A stretch of DNA of 64,000 nucleotides from an uncultured Rhodospirillales bacterium (GCA_903835235.1 CAILMF010000074.1:1-64000), one strand, 5' to 3'. Positions 26,818 through 35,792 are shown, counted from the first letter of the stretch. Program-made: numbers and translations. Notes: generated by a model from the sequence alone, not told the origin.

Positions 26818-28530
26818 ATGATCGCCCTTCGTACCGGCCTGATCGCCGCGGTGGCGGTGATGGTTGCCGGCGCCGCTCAGGCGCAGAGCAACACCACCAA
26901 CACTTCCGGCGCTACGACTCAGCTGAACGCCGGTGGCGCCAGCCTCCCGGCCCCGACCTATCGCTCGCTGTTCAACTGCTTCGGTCTGCCGACCGATGGC
27001 ACCACCACCCTGCCGACCGGCTGCGCCGCCCGCGTGCGCACCGACGTCAGCATCAACTACGGTTCGGTGGGTTCGGGTGGCGGCCAGCGCGCCTTCTACA
27101 CCGACTCGCGCTACCAGCTGACCAACAGCGCCGCTGCTGGCAGCCAGCCGGCCGGCACGATGGCGATCGCCGCCAGCGACGCCGCCCTGACCGCGGCGCA
27201 GATCGCCGTGTACAACGCCACCGCCACCACCGCTGCCGGCGCCAGCCCGCTGGCCAGCGGCCAGACCATCGTGGCCCCGGGCGTGACGCCGTCGGGCGCG
27301 ACCCAGTTCGCCAACCCGCTGGCCTCCTACGGCCCGATGATCCAGCTGCCGGCCATGGGCTCGGCCGTGGCCATTGGCTACAACCCGGTCTACAAGCAGA
27401 TCCGCAATGCCCGTAACGGCAATGTGGTCAACTATTCCTTCAACGTGCAGAACCGTGGTGTCGGTGGCGGTCTGCGCCTGGATGCCGCGACCTACTGCGC
27501 GATCTTCAGCGGCGAAATCACCAACTGGAACGATTCGCGCATCACCGCGCTGAACGTCAACCCGGCGACCGGCGTTGCCGTCTCCCTGCGCGCTGCGAAC
27601 GACCCGGTGGCCGAGGCCGACTGGTCGCTGCCGATCAAGGTTGTGGTGCGTGACGAGACCAGCGGCACCACCGCCCTGTTCACCCGCCACCTGCGCGCCG
27701 CCTGCGCCCAGTTCCAGACCGCGACCGTTCTGCTCAACACCACCAAGAGCAACCTGAGCGCTGGCTTCAGCCAGGGCTTCCCGGGCATCGACACCGGCAT
27801 TACCGTTGCGGGCAGCACGGCCGGCAACTGCGCCGCCACCGGCGCCGTCAACACCATCTTCGGCGGCACCTGGATGCGCGGCCGCGGCAGCGAAGGCGTC
27901 GCCAAGTGCATTGGCGGCAACGGCACCCGTCTGGTGTCCGATGCGACCAGGAAGTTCACCGAGACCGTCACCAACGGCGCGATCGGCTACCTCTCGACCG
28001 ACTACGTGATGCCCTTCGTCACCGCCGCCAACCCGACCTACGCGCAGTACGGCGTGAACACCGCCTTCCTGCAGAACGCGGCCGGCAACTGGATCGCGCC
28101 GACCCCGTCCTCGACCCAGCTGGCCCTCGGCGCCCTGCTGCCGCCGGTCACGTCGACCGACAAGGCCGACCCGTCCAAGTGGGTTGCCAACCCGTCGGGC
28201 GCCGTCGCCGGCACCGCCGGCCTGATCCCGGCCAGCATCACGGGCGGCTACCCGATCGTGGGCACCACCAACTTCATGGTGTACACCTGCTACGCCAACG
28301 ACGCCGCCCGCAAGGCGCTGGTGAACGCGGCGAGCAACTCGACCGAAGGCTTCCTGAACTGGTTCTACCGTTCGCCGGCCTCGGTTGCCGCGATCATCAA
28401 GGCTGGTGGCTTCTCCGCCGTCCCGGCCGCCACCCGTCAGGCCATCACCAGCACCTTCCTGGCCGGCACCACCAGCCCGCTGCGCGTGCGCACCGGCCCG
28501 GTGAGCGGCCTCTGCAGCGCCGGCGCCTAA
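26818..28530 (+). CDS. Secreted PstS-like substrate-binding protein with eight cysteines
   Basis: A periplasmic-binding-protein-fold protein of the PstS class, 570 residues, much longer than typical PstS (~350). The ATG at 26818 follows caggaga and opens a signal peptide ending AQA near residue 22. PstS-like landmarks appear in order: 'GASLPAP', 'INYGSVGSGGGQRAF', 'AASDAAL', 'YCAIFSGEITNWND', 'RDETSGTTALFTRHL', 'GRGSEGVA' and 'GAIGYLSTDYV'. No lipobox is present. It has eight cysteines, an even number suited to disulfides in an extracellular protein. It is divergent from the type II operon. A PstS-like protein (ElpS) is a type II substrate in Caulobacter, as I recall, so export by the neighbouring system is a reasonable inference. 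The ligand may be phosphate, but this is not proven. Confidence 0.85.
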   Translation: MIALRTGLIAAVAVMVAGAAQAQSNTTNTSGATTQLNAGGASLPAPTYRSLFNCFGLPTDGTTTLPTGCAARVRTDVSINYGSVGSGGGQRAFYTDSRYQLTNSAAAGSQPAGTMAIAASDAALTAAQIAVYNATATTAAGASPLASGQTIVAPGVTPSGATQFANPLASYGPMIQLPAMGSAVAIGYNPVYKQIRNARNGNVVNYSFNVQNRGVGGGLRLDAATYCAIFSGEITNWNDSRITALNVNPATGVAVSLRAANDPVAEADWSLPIKVVVRDETSGTTALFTRHLRAACAQFQTATVLLNTTKSNLSAGFSQGFPGIDTGITVAGSTAGNCAATGAVNTIFGGTWMRGRGSEGVAKCIGGNGTRLVSDATRKFTETVTNGAIGYLSTDYVMPFVTAANPTYAQYGVNTAFLQNAAGNWIAPTPSSTQLALGALLPPVTSTDKADPSKWVANPSGAVAGTAGLIPASITGGYPIVGTTNFMVYTCYANDAARKALVNAASNSTEGFLNWFYRSPASVAAIIKAGGFSAVPAATRQAITSTFLAGTTSPLRVRTGPVSGLCSAGA

Positions 28531-28576
28531 GCGCTGACGCATCCGCGCCGGGTCCTTCGCGGGCCCGGCGTAACGG

Positions 28577-28605
28577 AACGGCCGCCCCTTGTGGGCGGCC
28601 GTTTT
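28577..28605 (+). terminator. Rho-independent terminator after the PstS-like gene
   Basis: A 12-bp GC-rich stem (aacggccgcccc / tgggcggccgtt) with a 3-base loop runs straight into tttt. It lies ~47 bp after the stop and separates this gene from the outer-membrane transporter operon that follows. Confidence 0.85.
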
Positions 28606-28726
28606 GCGTTCAGGCCGGCATGGCGCCAGCAACGCCGCGGCGGCAGATGGACCGCAACATAGCTGCCACCAAACATTAACGTTCAACGCGGTGCGCCGAA
28701 GCGCCGGACGTGGCATTCACCGCTCC

Positions 28727-30349
28727 GTGAAGACCTCTCCACGACATTCAACCCTGGCGGCTTGCCGCACCAAAGCCCGCGCGAAGCGTCTGGCCGTGCT
28801 GATGGCCGGCGCACTCGCAGCCTGGCCGATCGCCTCGGTGCAGGCGCAGCAGGGGCCGCGCTTCCCGGTGCTGGAGATCCGCGTCCTCGGCAACACGGTG
28901 CTGACACCGCTTGCCGTGGAGGAGGTGGTGCTGCCGCATCTTGGTGTCGGCCGCACCGCCGCCGATGTCGAGAAGGCACGCGAGGCGCTTGAGGAAGCCT
29001 ATAACCGCGCGGGCTACCCGACGGTATCTGTGGAACTGCCACAGCAGCGGGTGAACGGCGGCATCATCACGCTTCGCGTGGTGGAACGCCCGGTCGGCCG
29101 GCTGCGCGTGGTCAATGCCGAATGGTATTCGCCGCGCCAGGTGCGCGAAGGCGCCCCCGCCCTGGCTGAAGGCCGCGTGCCGCACATGCCCGCGGTGCAA
29201 CGCGACATCGTCGCGCTGAACCGCCAGGCGGATCGCCGCGTGATCCCGGAACTGGTGCCGGGCAGCGAGCCCGGCACGGTGGATGTGAACCTCCGCGTCG
29301 AGGATCGCATCCCGCTGCATGCCAGTGTGGAACTGAACAACCGCCAGGTCCGCAACACCACGGAACTGCGCACCAGCGCCACCGTGCGGTATGAAAACCT
29401 GTGGCAGCGCGGCGACAGCATCAGCGCCGGCTTCCAGACCGCGCCGCAACGCACCGGCGACGCCATGGTGCTGCTGGGGTCCTACCTGTGGCGCGTCCCG
29501 GGCAGCGCGGTGTCCGTGCTCACCAGCTTCACCCATTCGGACAGCAGCCTGGCCTCCTTCGGCGGCAATGTCATCGGCCGCGGCACCACCTTGGGCATGC
29601 GCGGCATCGTGCCGCTGGGTGGTGGCGGCAACGGGTTCAGCCACACCTTCGTCGCGGGCATCGACCGCAAGGCCTACCGCGAGGGTCTGCCGGGCCAGAC
29701 GCTGGGCGCCGACCGCACCGAAATCCCGATCACCTACTACCCCATCAGCGCGGCCTACCAGGCCAGCTGGGCCGGCGAGCATGCCGACACCGAGCTGGGC
29801 TTCACCGGCATCTTCGGCGTGCGCGGCCTGGGTTCCAGCGACGCGGTGTTTGAACGCAAGCGCGCGGATGCCTCGTCCTCCTTCGTCGTGCTGCGGGCGG
29901 ACATGTCGCGGACCCAGCGGCTGCCGCATGACTGGCAGCTCTGGGGCCGGGCCAGCGGCCAGTTCACCCGCGATCCACTGGTCGCCAACGAGCAATTCGC
30001 CCTGGGCGGCCTCGATAGCGTGCGCGGCTATTACGAAGTCGCGGCCCTGGCCGATGGCGGTGCCTCGGTGCAGACCGAGCTGCGCACGCCGTCGCTGGCC
30101 GGGCAGGTCGGCAAGCCGATGAACGAGATGCGGCTGCACGGCTTTCTGGATGGCGGCTATGCCGCGCTGAACCGGTCGCTGCCGCAGCAGACCCGCAGCT
30201 ACACGCTGGGCTCCGCCGGCCTCGGCGCCCGGGCCAAGATCTACGACCACCTGAACGCCGCGGTGGACGGCGCCGCCGTGATGACCGACGGGCCGGGCAG
30301 CCGCGCCGGCAGCATGCGGCTGCTGTTCCGCCTCTGGGGAGACTTCTGA
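28727..30349 (+). CDS. Two-partner secretion outer-membrane transporter, ShlB/FhaC/HecB family
   Basis: The TpsB pore that recognises the TPS domain of an exoprotein in the periplasm and passes it across the outer membrane. I chose the GTG at 28727 because it supplies a basic n-region for the signal peptide ending 'SVQAQ'. An ATG at 28802 would leave a signal without charges. Residues ~45-125 form a POTRA domain ('VLEIRVLGNTVLTPLAVEEV', 'AYNRAGYPTVSVELP'). The remainder is a 16-strand barrel domain containing the conserved L6 motif 'VRGY' near residue 430. It probably serves the giant exoprotein at 3289-14970, the only TpsA in the window. It starts an operon with the ExbB/ExbD/TonB-like genes (4-bp gap to the next gene). 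Confidence 0.92.
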   Translation: MKTSPRHSTLAACRTKARAKRLAVLMAGALAAWPIASVQAQQGPRFPVLEIRVLGNTVLTPLAVEEVVLPHLGVGRTAADVEKAREALEEAYNRAGYPTVSVELPQQRVNGGIITLRVVERPVGRLRVVNAEWYSPRQVREGAPALAEGRVPHMPAVQRDIVALNRQADRRVIPELVPGSEPGTVDVNLRVEDRIPLHASVELNNRQVRNTTELRTSATVRYENLWQRGDSISAGFQTAPQRTGDAMVLLGSYLWRVPGSAVSVLTSFTHSDSSLASFGGNVIGRGTTLGMRGIVPLGGGGNGFSHTFVAGIDRKAYREGLPGQTLGADRTEIPITYYPISAAYQASWAGEHADTELGFTGIFGVRGLGSSDAVFERKRADASSSFVVLRADMSRTQRLPHDWQLWGRASGQFTRDPLVANEQFALGGLDSVRGYYEVAALADGGASVQTELRTPSLAGQVGKPMNEMRLHGFLDGGYAALNRSLPQQTRSYTLGSAGLGARAKIYDHLNAAVDGAAVMTDGPGSRAGSMRLLFRLWGDF

Positions 30350-30352
30350 ACC

Positions 30353-32203
30353 ATGCGCTTTGCTCTGTCGCGGCTCGTTCGGGCCGCCCTGCTGCTCGCC
30401 CTCTTTGCCGTCGCGCTGCCCGGCGCGGCGCAGGCCTGGTGGGATGACGCCTGGTCCAACCGCATGCGCATCGTCGCCGGTGGCGCCGAGCAGGGCCAGC
30501 CCGCCGGCGAGACCCAGTCGGTCGGTCGCACCCGCGTTCTCGTTCGGCTGCACCAGGGCGTGTTCAACTTCAACACGGCCAAGGAAGACGGCTCGGACCT
30601 GCGCTTCGTCGCCGATGACGACCGCACGCCGCTGCGCTTCCAGCTGGAACGCTATGACAGCCTGATGGACCAGGTTGCGCTGGTTTGGGTGGACGTGCCG
30701 ACGTTGACCGTGGGCGGCACCGGCACATCCTTCTATATGTACTGGGGCAACCGCAACGCGCCGCCGGCCGCCGATGCCCGCGCCACCTTCGATGCCGACA
30801 CCGTGCTGGCCTACAACTTCGGCGAGGACGGCGTCGCCCCGCGCGACTCCACCGCCAATGCCGTGCACGCCGAAAGCACCGCCCGGCGCGACGACGGCCT
30901 GGTCGGCTTCGGCCAGCGCTTCGACGGCACCACCGCGGTCCGCATCCCCACCTCGCCGGTGCTGGCCTGGTCGGCCGGCGGCCCGCTGACCATCTCGCTG
31001 TGGTTCCGCGCCGAGGGCGCCCTGGGCGGCGTGCTCTACCAGGCGAAGGAAGCCGGCAACGCGATCACGCTGGGCCTGGAAGCCGGCGTGCCCTACCTGG
31101 AGGTGACCACCGCCGAGGGCACCCAGCGCACCGCGCCGGGTGCGGCGGTTCCGGCCGAATCCTGGCGGCATATCGCCATGGTGGCCTCCGGCAGCAGCAT
31201 GTCGCTGTATGTGGATGCCGAACTGCGCGGCACCCTGCCGGTGCAGCTGCCGGCCATGTCCGGCGCGGCCACGGTTGGTGACTATGTCGGCGGCGCCGAT
31301 GACCCGGCGACCGATGGCTTCGTCGGCCTGATGGACATCCTGCGGGTCAGCAAGGCGGCGCGGCCGCCGGCCAGCTTCTCGGTGGCGCTGCGCGGCGAAG
31401 GCCCGCGTGCCGACCTGCTGCGCTTCGACGTGGCCGAGGAAGCCTCCGCCTTCGGCCACGGCTATCTCGGCATCATCGCCCGCAACCTGACCATCGACGC
31501 CTGGGTGGTCATCGGCATCCTCGGCTTCATTGCGCCGATCACCTGGTGGCTGTTCATCGCCAAGGTGCTGTTCCTCAACAGGCTGCAGGGCGCCAACCGG
31601 CGCTTCCGCGCGGCCTGGCGGCAGTCCCTGGCCAGCGCCGGCGCGGCCGGCTTCGCCGGCATCACCGACCTCGGCACGCCGCAGGCGGCGCAGCACTTCC
31701 GCAACTCCTCGCTGTTCCGCAGCTACCGTGTGGCGCTGGAGGAACTGCTCAGCCGCGGTGGCATCCAGCGCGCCGGCAACCTCTCGCACGCCTCGCTGGA
31801 CGCCATCCGCGCCGCGGTCGACAGCCAGCTGACGGCCGAAGGCATGCGGCTCTCCTCGGGCATCGTCATCCTGACCATCGCCATCGCCGGCGGGCCGTTC
31901 ATCGGCCTGCTCGGCACCGTGGTCGGCGTCATGATCACCTTTGCCGCCATTGCGGCTGCGGGCGATGTCAACGTCAACGCCATCGCCCCGGGCATCGCCG
32001 CCGCGCTGGCCGCCACCGTCGCCGGCCTGGCGGTCGCGATCCCCGCGCTGTTCGCCTACAACTACCTGCTCGGCCGGATGAAGGACGTGAATGCGGATAC
32101 CCGCACCTTCTCCGACGAGTTGATCACCCGCATCGGCGAAGGCGCCACCGGCCACACGCCGGTGGGCCAGAACGGCCATGCCCTGGCGCAGGCGGCCCAG
32201 TAG
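30353..32203 (+). CDS. DUF2341-LamG-ExbB fusion: proton-channel protein with periplasmic ligand-binding-like domains
   Basis: A 616-residue protein combining an export signal (residues 1-28, 'GAAQA'), a DUF2341-like domain (~29-130, 'WWDDAWSNRMRI', 'FYMYWGN'), a LamG/concanavalin-like domain (~165-340, 'GPLTISLWFRAEG', 'LYVDAELRGTLPV'), a first membrane helix (~383-408), a cytoplasmic loop, and a MotA/TolQ/ExbB channel domain with two helices (~502-530 and 546-575, 'GPFIGLLGTVVGVMITF'). Its C-terminal half would form the proton channel with the ExbD encoded directly downstream (stop abuts start). The large periplasmic part could bind a glycan or another ligand and gate or localise the motor; that is inference. 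It lies 4 bp after the TpsB gene. Confidence 0.88.
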   Translation: MRFALSRLVRAALLLALFAVALPGAAQAWWDDAWSNRMRIVAGGAEQGQPAGETQSVGRTRVLVRLHQGVFNFNTAKEDGSDLRFVADDDRTPLRFQLERYDSLMDQVALVWVDVPTLTVGGTGTSFYMYWGNRNAPPAADARATFDADTVLAYNFGEDGVAPRDSTANAVHAESTARRDDGLVGFGQRFDGTTAVRIPTSPVLAWSAGGPLTISLWFRAEGALGGVLYQAKEAGNAITLGLEAGVPYLEVTTAEGTQRTAPGAAVPAESWRHIAMVASGSSMSLYVDAELRGTLPVQLPAMSGAATVGDYVGGADDPATDGFVGLMDILRVSKAARPPASFSVALRGEGPRADLLRFDVAEEASAFGHGYLGIIARNLTIDAWVVIGILGFIAPITWWLFIAKVLFLNRLQGANRRFRAAWRQSLASAGAAGFAGITDLGTPQAAQHFRNSSLFRSYRVALEELLSRGGIQRAGNLSHASLDAIRAAVDSQLTAEGMRLSSGIVILTIAIAGGPFIGLLGTVVGVMITFAAIAAAGDVNVNAIAPGIAAALAATVAGLAVAIPALFAYNYLLGRMKDVNADTRTFSDELITRIGEGATGHTPVGQNGHALAQAAQ

Positions 32204-32614
32204 ATGTCGAAGGTCCAGGACGAAGACAAGCCGTACGACGACATCAACATCACCCCGATGTTGGACCTCGCCTACGTGCTGATGGTGATCTTCATCATCA
32301 TGACCACGGCTTCGGTGCAGGGCATGAAGGTGGACCTGCCGCGTGCCAGCTCCGCTGCCAGCCTGGCGGTGCCGCGGACCAAGGTGGTCAGCGTCAGCGC
32401 CAATGGCATCGTCTCGCTGGACGCCGTCCCGCTTTCCCTGGCGGAACTGGAGCAGCGGCTGCGCGACCTGAAGGCGACCCAGGCGGACCTGCCCGTGGTG
32501 CTGCGCGGCGACCGCGCGGTGCAGTACGAAAAGGTCATGGCGGTGCTGGATATCTGCGCCCGGGTCGGCATCCAGTCCATTGGGCTGGCGGCACAGCGCG
32601 TCGTCGCGAACTAG
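32204..32614 (+). CDS. exbD: Biopolymer transport protein ExbD/TolR
   Basis: A 136-residue partner of the ExbB-type channel. A short cytoplasmic N-terminus leads to 'INITPMLDLAYVLMVIFIIM', whose Asp in 'MLDL' is the proton-carrying residue of the family. A periplasmic domain follows ('VVLRGDRAVQYEKVMAVLDIC'). Its ATG immediately follows the TAG of the fusion gene, so the two are translationally coupled and should be made in fixed ratio. Confidence 0.95.
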   Translation: MSKVQDEDKPYDDINITPMLDLAYVLMVIFIIMTTASVQGMKVDLPRASSAASLAVPRTKVVSVSANGIVSLDAVPLSLAELEQRLRDLKATQADLPVVLRGDRAVQYEKVMAVLDICARVGIQSIGLAAQRVVAN

Positions 32615-32635
32615 CGGCACGACGGGACCAAGGCC

Positions 32636-33346
32636 GTGGCAGACTGGCGCGATGAAGTTGAGGCCAAGCCGTCGCGCTCGCGGCGGTTGCTGCTGTGGCT
32701 GCTGGCCATCGCGGTGCTTGGCGCGCTGGGCTTCCTGGCCTGGACGCTGCTGACCGGCAGCAAGCAGCAGCAGCAACGCCAGGTGGTCAATACCGTGACC
32801 CGCCTGACCCTGCCGCCGCCCCCGCCGCCCCCACCCCCACCGCCGCCCAAGGCAGACCCGCCGCCGGAGCCCGAGCCCTCCCGCATGCGTGAACCCGAGC
32901 GGCCGATGGAGCGCGTGGAGCCGCAGCAGGCGCCCAAGCCGCCCAGCCCGGCGCCCCAGGCACTCGGCCTGCCCGCCGGCCCGCCCGGCACTTCCAATGC
33001 CTTCGGGCTCGGCACTGGTGGAGACGGCACCATCGGCGGCCCGGGTGGCCCGGGCGGTGGTGGTGGTGGTGGCAGCCGCTTCGGTGGCTACGCCGCGGGC
33101 ATCCAGTCCAGCGTGCAGTCGGCGCTGCAACGCGACGAGCGCACCCGCCGTGGCAGTTGGCGCGTGCCGGTGCGGCTGTGGGTTGGCGCCGGTGGCGAGA
33201 TCACCCGAATCCAACTGGTCGGCACCACCGGAGATGCCGGGCGCGACCAGGCCCTGCAACAAACCCTGACCGGGCTGAAGGTGGCGCCGCCACCGGCAGA
33301 CATGCCGCAGCCCATCGTCCTCCGCATCAACGCCCGGGCGAGCTGA
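32636..33346 (+). CDS. TonB-like energy transducer
   Basis: A 236-residue inner-membrane-anchored protein. The start is a GTG at 32636. A single helix (~18-40) is followed by a Pro-rich spacer with a run of 12 prolines and 'PPPEPEPSRMREPERPMERV', a Gly-rich stretch, and a C-terminal TonB-like fold ('SWRVPVRLWVGAGGEITRIQ', 'LKVAPPPADMPQPIVLRIN'). Together with the upstream ExbB-type fusion and ExbD it makes a complete Ton motor. No TonB-dependent receptor gene is present in the window, so its outer-membrane client is unknown. The porin, TpsB and secretin encoded nearby are possible clients by context only. Confidence 0.85.
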   Translation: MADWRDEVEAKPSRSRRLLLWLLAIAVLGALGFLAWTLLTGSKQQQQRQVVNTVTRLTLPPPPPPPPPPPPKADPPPEPEPSRMREPERPMERVEPQQAPKPPSPAPQALGLPAGPPGTSNAFGLGTGGDGTIGGPGGPGGGGGGGSRFGGYAAGIQSSVQSALQRDERTRRGSWRVPVRLWVGAGGEITRIQLVGTTGDAGRDQALQQTLTGLKVAPPPADMPQPIVLRINARAS

Positions 33347-33387
33347 GCGTGATGCGGAGCCCCGATTTTCCGACGAGGAGACCCACC

Positions 33388-35130
33388 ATGGCGCGACATC
33401 GCACCCGCCGCAGCGGCGCCGTGCTGCTGGCCGCAGCCCTGGCCGCCGCCGGCGTGCCAGCCCAGGCCCAGGCCCAAGGCACCGGCGCGCAGGACGCCAC
33501 CATGGTCCGGCTGATCGAATTGCTGGTGCAGAACGGCGTGCTGGCGCGTGACCAGGCCCAGGCACTGATGGCCCAGGCGCAGTGCGAGGCCGGCGGCGCC
33601 CGGCCGGCCGCACCCCGCCCGGCCACGCCACGCGGCGCCGTGCCGGCCCCCGTGGCCGCGGCCGAGGCGCCGGAAGGCGCCGTGCGCGTGACCTACGTGC
33701 CCGAGGCGGTGCGGCGCCAGATTGCCGAGGAAGTCCGCCGCGACCTGGCCGGCACGGGTGGGCTGCCGCCGGCGCGCCCGCTGGCCCGCATCGGCGATAC
33801 CGCGGCGCCGCAGGGGATCGGCCAGTTGACCGACCATATCCGCCTGTTCGGCGACCTGCGCATGCGCGGCGAGGGGGTGTTCTTCCCGCGTGGCAACGCC
33901 ACCGGGATCTTCCCCAACTTCAACGGCATCAACAACAGCACGGGCTTCGACACCAACGGCGCCAACAACGCGCCGTTCAACAATGTTACCGACAATCGCA
34001 CCCGCTTCCGGCTGCGCGCACGCACCGGCATCGAGGTCACGATCTCGGATGGCATCAGCATGATCGTCGGCGCCGGCACCGGCAACGACAGCAGCCCGGT
34101 CTCCACCAACCAGACCCTGGGCAGCCCTGGCAACTTCTCGAAATACGCGCTCTGGCTCGACCGCGCCTATTTCCACCTGAAGCCGCTGCCGGGCGTGACC
34201 GTGGATGCCGGCCGCTTCCCCAACCCGTTCTTCTCCAGCCCGCTGCTGTATCACCCGGACCTGAACATGGACGGCGTGGCGGCGCAGGGGCATCGCGCGC
34301 TCGGCCAGGATGTCTCGCTGTTCGGCACCGTCGGCGCCTTCCCGGTGTTCAACACCGCCTTCGACTTCGGCACCACCAACACCAACAAGTATGGCAGCCG
34401 GGACGCCTATCTCGGCGCCGCCCAGCTTGGCGTGGATTGGCGCGCCCATCCGGAGGTCGCCACCCGCTTCGCCGCCGGCTACCACGCCTTCATCAACTCG
34501 GAAGGCAAGATGTCGCGGCCCTGCTTCCAGCCGGGCACCTCGGACAGCTGCTCCACCGACAACACGCGCCCGCTGTTCACCCAGGGCGGCAACACCATGT
34601 ACGCGCTGCGCGACAACGTGCTGACCAGCAGCGCCTCGCCCAACCTGCAATACTACGGCCTGGCCTCGGCCTTCCGCGTGGTCGATGTCAACGCCCGGGC
34701 CGACATTACCAGCTTCGGCCCCTACACCATCCGGCTGGACGCCACGGCGCTGTACAACACCGCCTATGACCGTCGCCGCATCGCCGGCCGCAGCCCGGTG
34801 AACAACCTGGGCGCCAACGGCAACCGCTTCCAGGGCGGCGGCGCCGGCTACCTGGCCCGGGTCAGCTTCGGCGAGATGAACATCGCCAAGGCCTGGGACT
34901 GGAACGTCTTCGCCGAATACCGCTACCTCCAGTCGGACGCGGTCATCGACGCCTTCAACGACAGCGACTTCCGCCTGGGTGGCACCAACAGCCAGGGCTA
35001 CATCCTCGGCGGCACCGTCGGCGTGGCGCGGAACACCCTGGTGCGTGGCCGCTGGCTGAGCGGGCGCGAGGTCAGTGGCGCGCCCTACCGCGCCGACGTG
35101 CTGCAGGTCGACCTGCTCGGGAGGTTCTGA
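33388..35130 (+). CDS. Putative outer-membrane porin (Porin_5-like)
   Basis: A 580-residue protein with a good ribosome site (gaggag) before the ATG at 33388 and a signal peptide ending 'PAQAQA' near residue 28. A short helical segment ('MVRLIELLVQNGVLARDQAQ') precedes a long beta-barrel region: 'IRLFGDLRMRGEG', 'RFRLRARTGIEVTI', 'PGVTVDAGRFPNPF', ending in aromatic-terminated 'VDLLGRF', which is typical for barrel insertion by Bam. No TonB box or plug domain is visible. It follows the TonB-like gene by 41 bp and overlaps the next gene by one base (TGATG). Confidence 0.85.
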   Translation: MARHRTRRSGAVLLAAALAAAGVPAQAQAQGTGAQDATMVRLIELLVQNGVLARDQAQALMAQAQCEAGGARPAAPRPATPRGAVPAPVAAAEAPEGAVRVTYVPEAVRRQIAEEVRRDLAGTGGLPPARPLARIGDTAAPQGIGQLTDHIRLFGDLRMRGEGVFFPRGNATGIFPNFNGINNSTGFDTNGANNAPFNNVTDNRTRFRLRARTGIEVTISDGISMIVGAGTGNDSSPVSTNQTLGSPGNFSKYALWLDRAYFHLKPLPGVTVDAGRFPNPFFSSPLLYHPDLNMDGVAAQGHRALGQDVSLFGTVGAFPVFNTAFDFGTTNTNKYGSRDAYLGAAQLGVDWRAHPEVATRFAAGYHAFINSEGKMSRPCFQPGTSDSCSTDNTRPLFTQGGNTMYALRDNVLTSSASPNLQYYGLASAFRVVDVNARADITSFGPYTIRLDATALYNTAYDRRRIAGRSPVNNLGANGNRFQGGGAGYLARVSFGEMNIAKAWDWNVFAEYRYLQSDAVIDAFNDSDFRLGGTNSQGYILGGTVGVARNTLVRGRWLSGREVSGAPYRADVLQVDLLGRF

Positions 35131-35792
35131 TGCGCTGGTTCGGCTTCACGCTGGCCCTGGTGCTGGCGCTGTTGGGCGCCAGTGGCGGTGCGCTGGCCCA
35201 GGGCGAGCAGGAGACCCGCCTGCGCGAGGCGCTGCGCCGCGCCACCGCCGACCTGCGGGCGACGCAGGATGGCCAGTCCAAGCTGCAGGCTGACCTGGCC
35301 CAGGCCCAGGCCCAGCGCGACCAGGCGCAGCGCCAGGTGGCTGCCTTGCAGGAACGCGTAGCCGGGCTGGAAAGCCGCGTCGCCGCGGTGCCTGTGCCCG
35401 TTCCCGTGGCCACCCCGGCCGCGGCCCCGCCCGCCAACCAGGCGGAGTTGGACCGCCTGCGTGCCGCCCTGCGCGAAGCCCAGGCCCAGGCCCAGTCCCA
35501 GCGGCCGCGGGTGGTGGTGGACCCCGCCGGCATGCAGCAGGCCAATGCCCGGTTGGAGGCTGCGCAGCAGGCGGCGGCCCAGGCCGATGCGGCGCTGAAG
35601 GCCTGCATCGACCAGAATCGCGCGCTGCTGGCTGCCAGCAGGGAAGTGCTGGCCCTGCATGAAAGCCCTGGCTTCCGTTGGCTGCAGCTGGCCAGCGCGG
35701 AGCCGGTGCTGGGTCTGTCCCGCGTCAGGCTGGAGAACCTGGTGCAGGACCTGGAGGACAAGCTGCGGCAGGGCCGTTGCGCCGCCCGATGA
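35130..35792 (+). CDS. Secreted coiled-coil protein of unknown function
   Basis: A 220-residue protein with a clear signal peptide ('GGALAQG', cleavage near residue 24). A long coiled coil rich in Gln, Ala, Leu and Arg follows (~27-85), then a Val/Pro/Ala hinge ('VPVPVPVATPAAAPP'), a second coiled coil (~105-150), and a conserved-looking C-terminus with two cysteines ('LKACIDQN', final 'GRCAAR'). I do not recognise the family. Overlaps on both sides (TGATG with the porin, ATGA with the isomerase) tie it to the surface operon. It might be a periplasmic spacer or accessory to the Ton-like motor; this is inference. Confidence 0.7.
   Translation: MRWFGFTLALVLALLGASGGALAQGEQETRLREALRRATADLRATQDGQSKLQADLAQAQAQRDQAQRQVAALQERVAGLESRVAAVPVPVPVATPAAAPPANQAELDRLRAALREAQAQAQSQRPRVVVDPAGMQQANARLEAAQQAAAQADAALKACIDQNRALLAASREVLALHESPGFRWLQLASAEPVLGLSRVRLENLVQDLEDKLRQGRCAAR

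Noticed and set aside
32811-32850. Phase-variable C-rich tract in the TonB-like gene
   Set aside because: The run encodes prolines with mixed ccg/ccc codons; no homopolymer is long enough to suggest slipped-strand switching.
28748-33631. A 1627-codon open frame on the minus strand
   Set aside because: Covers five well-supported plus-strand genes (TpsB, ExbB fusion, ExbD, TonB-like, porin start); low-complexity shadow.
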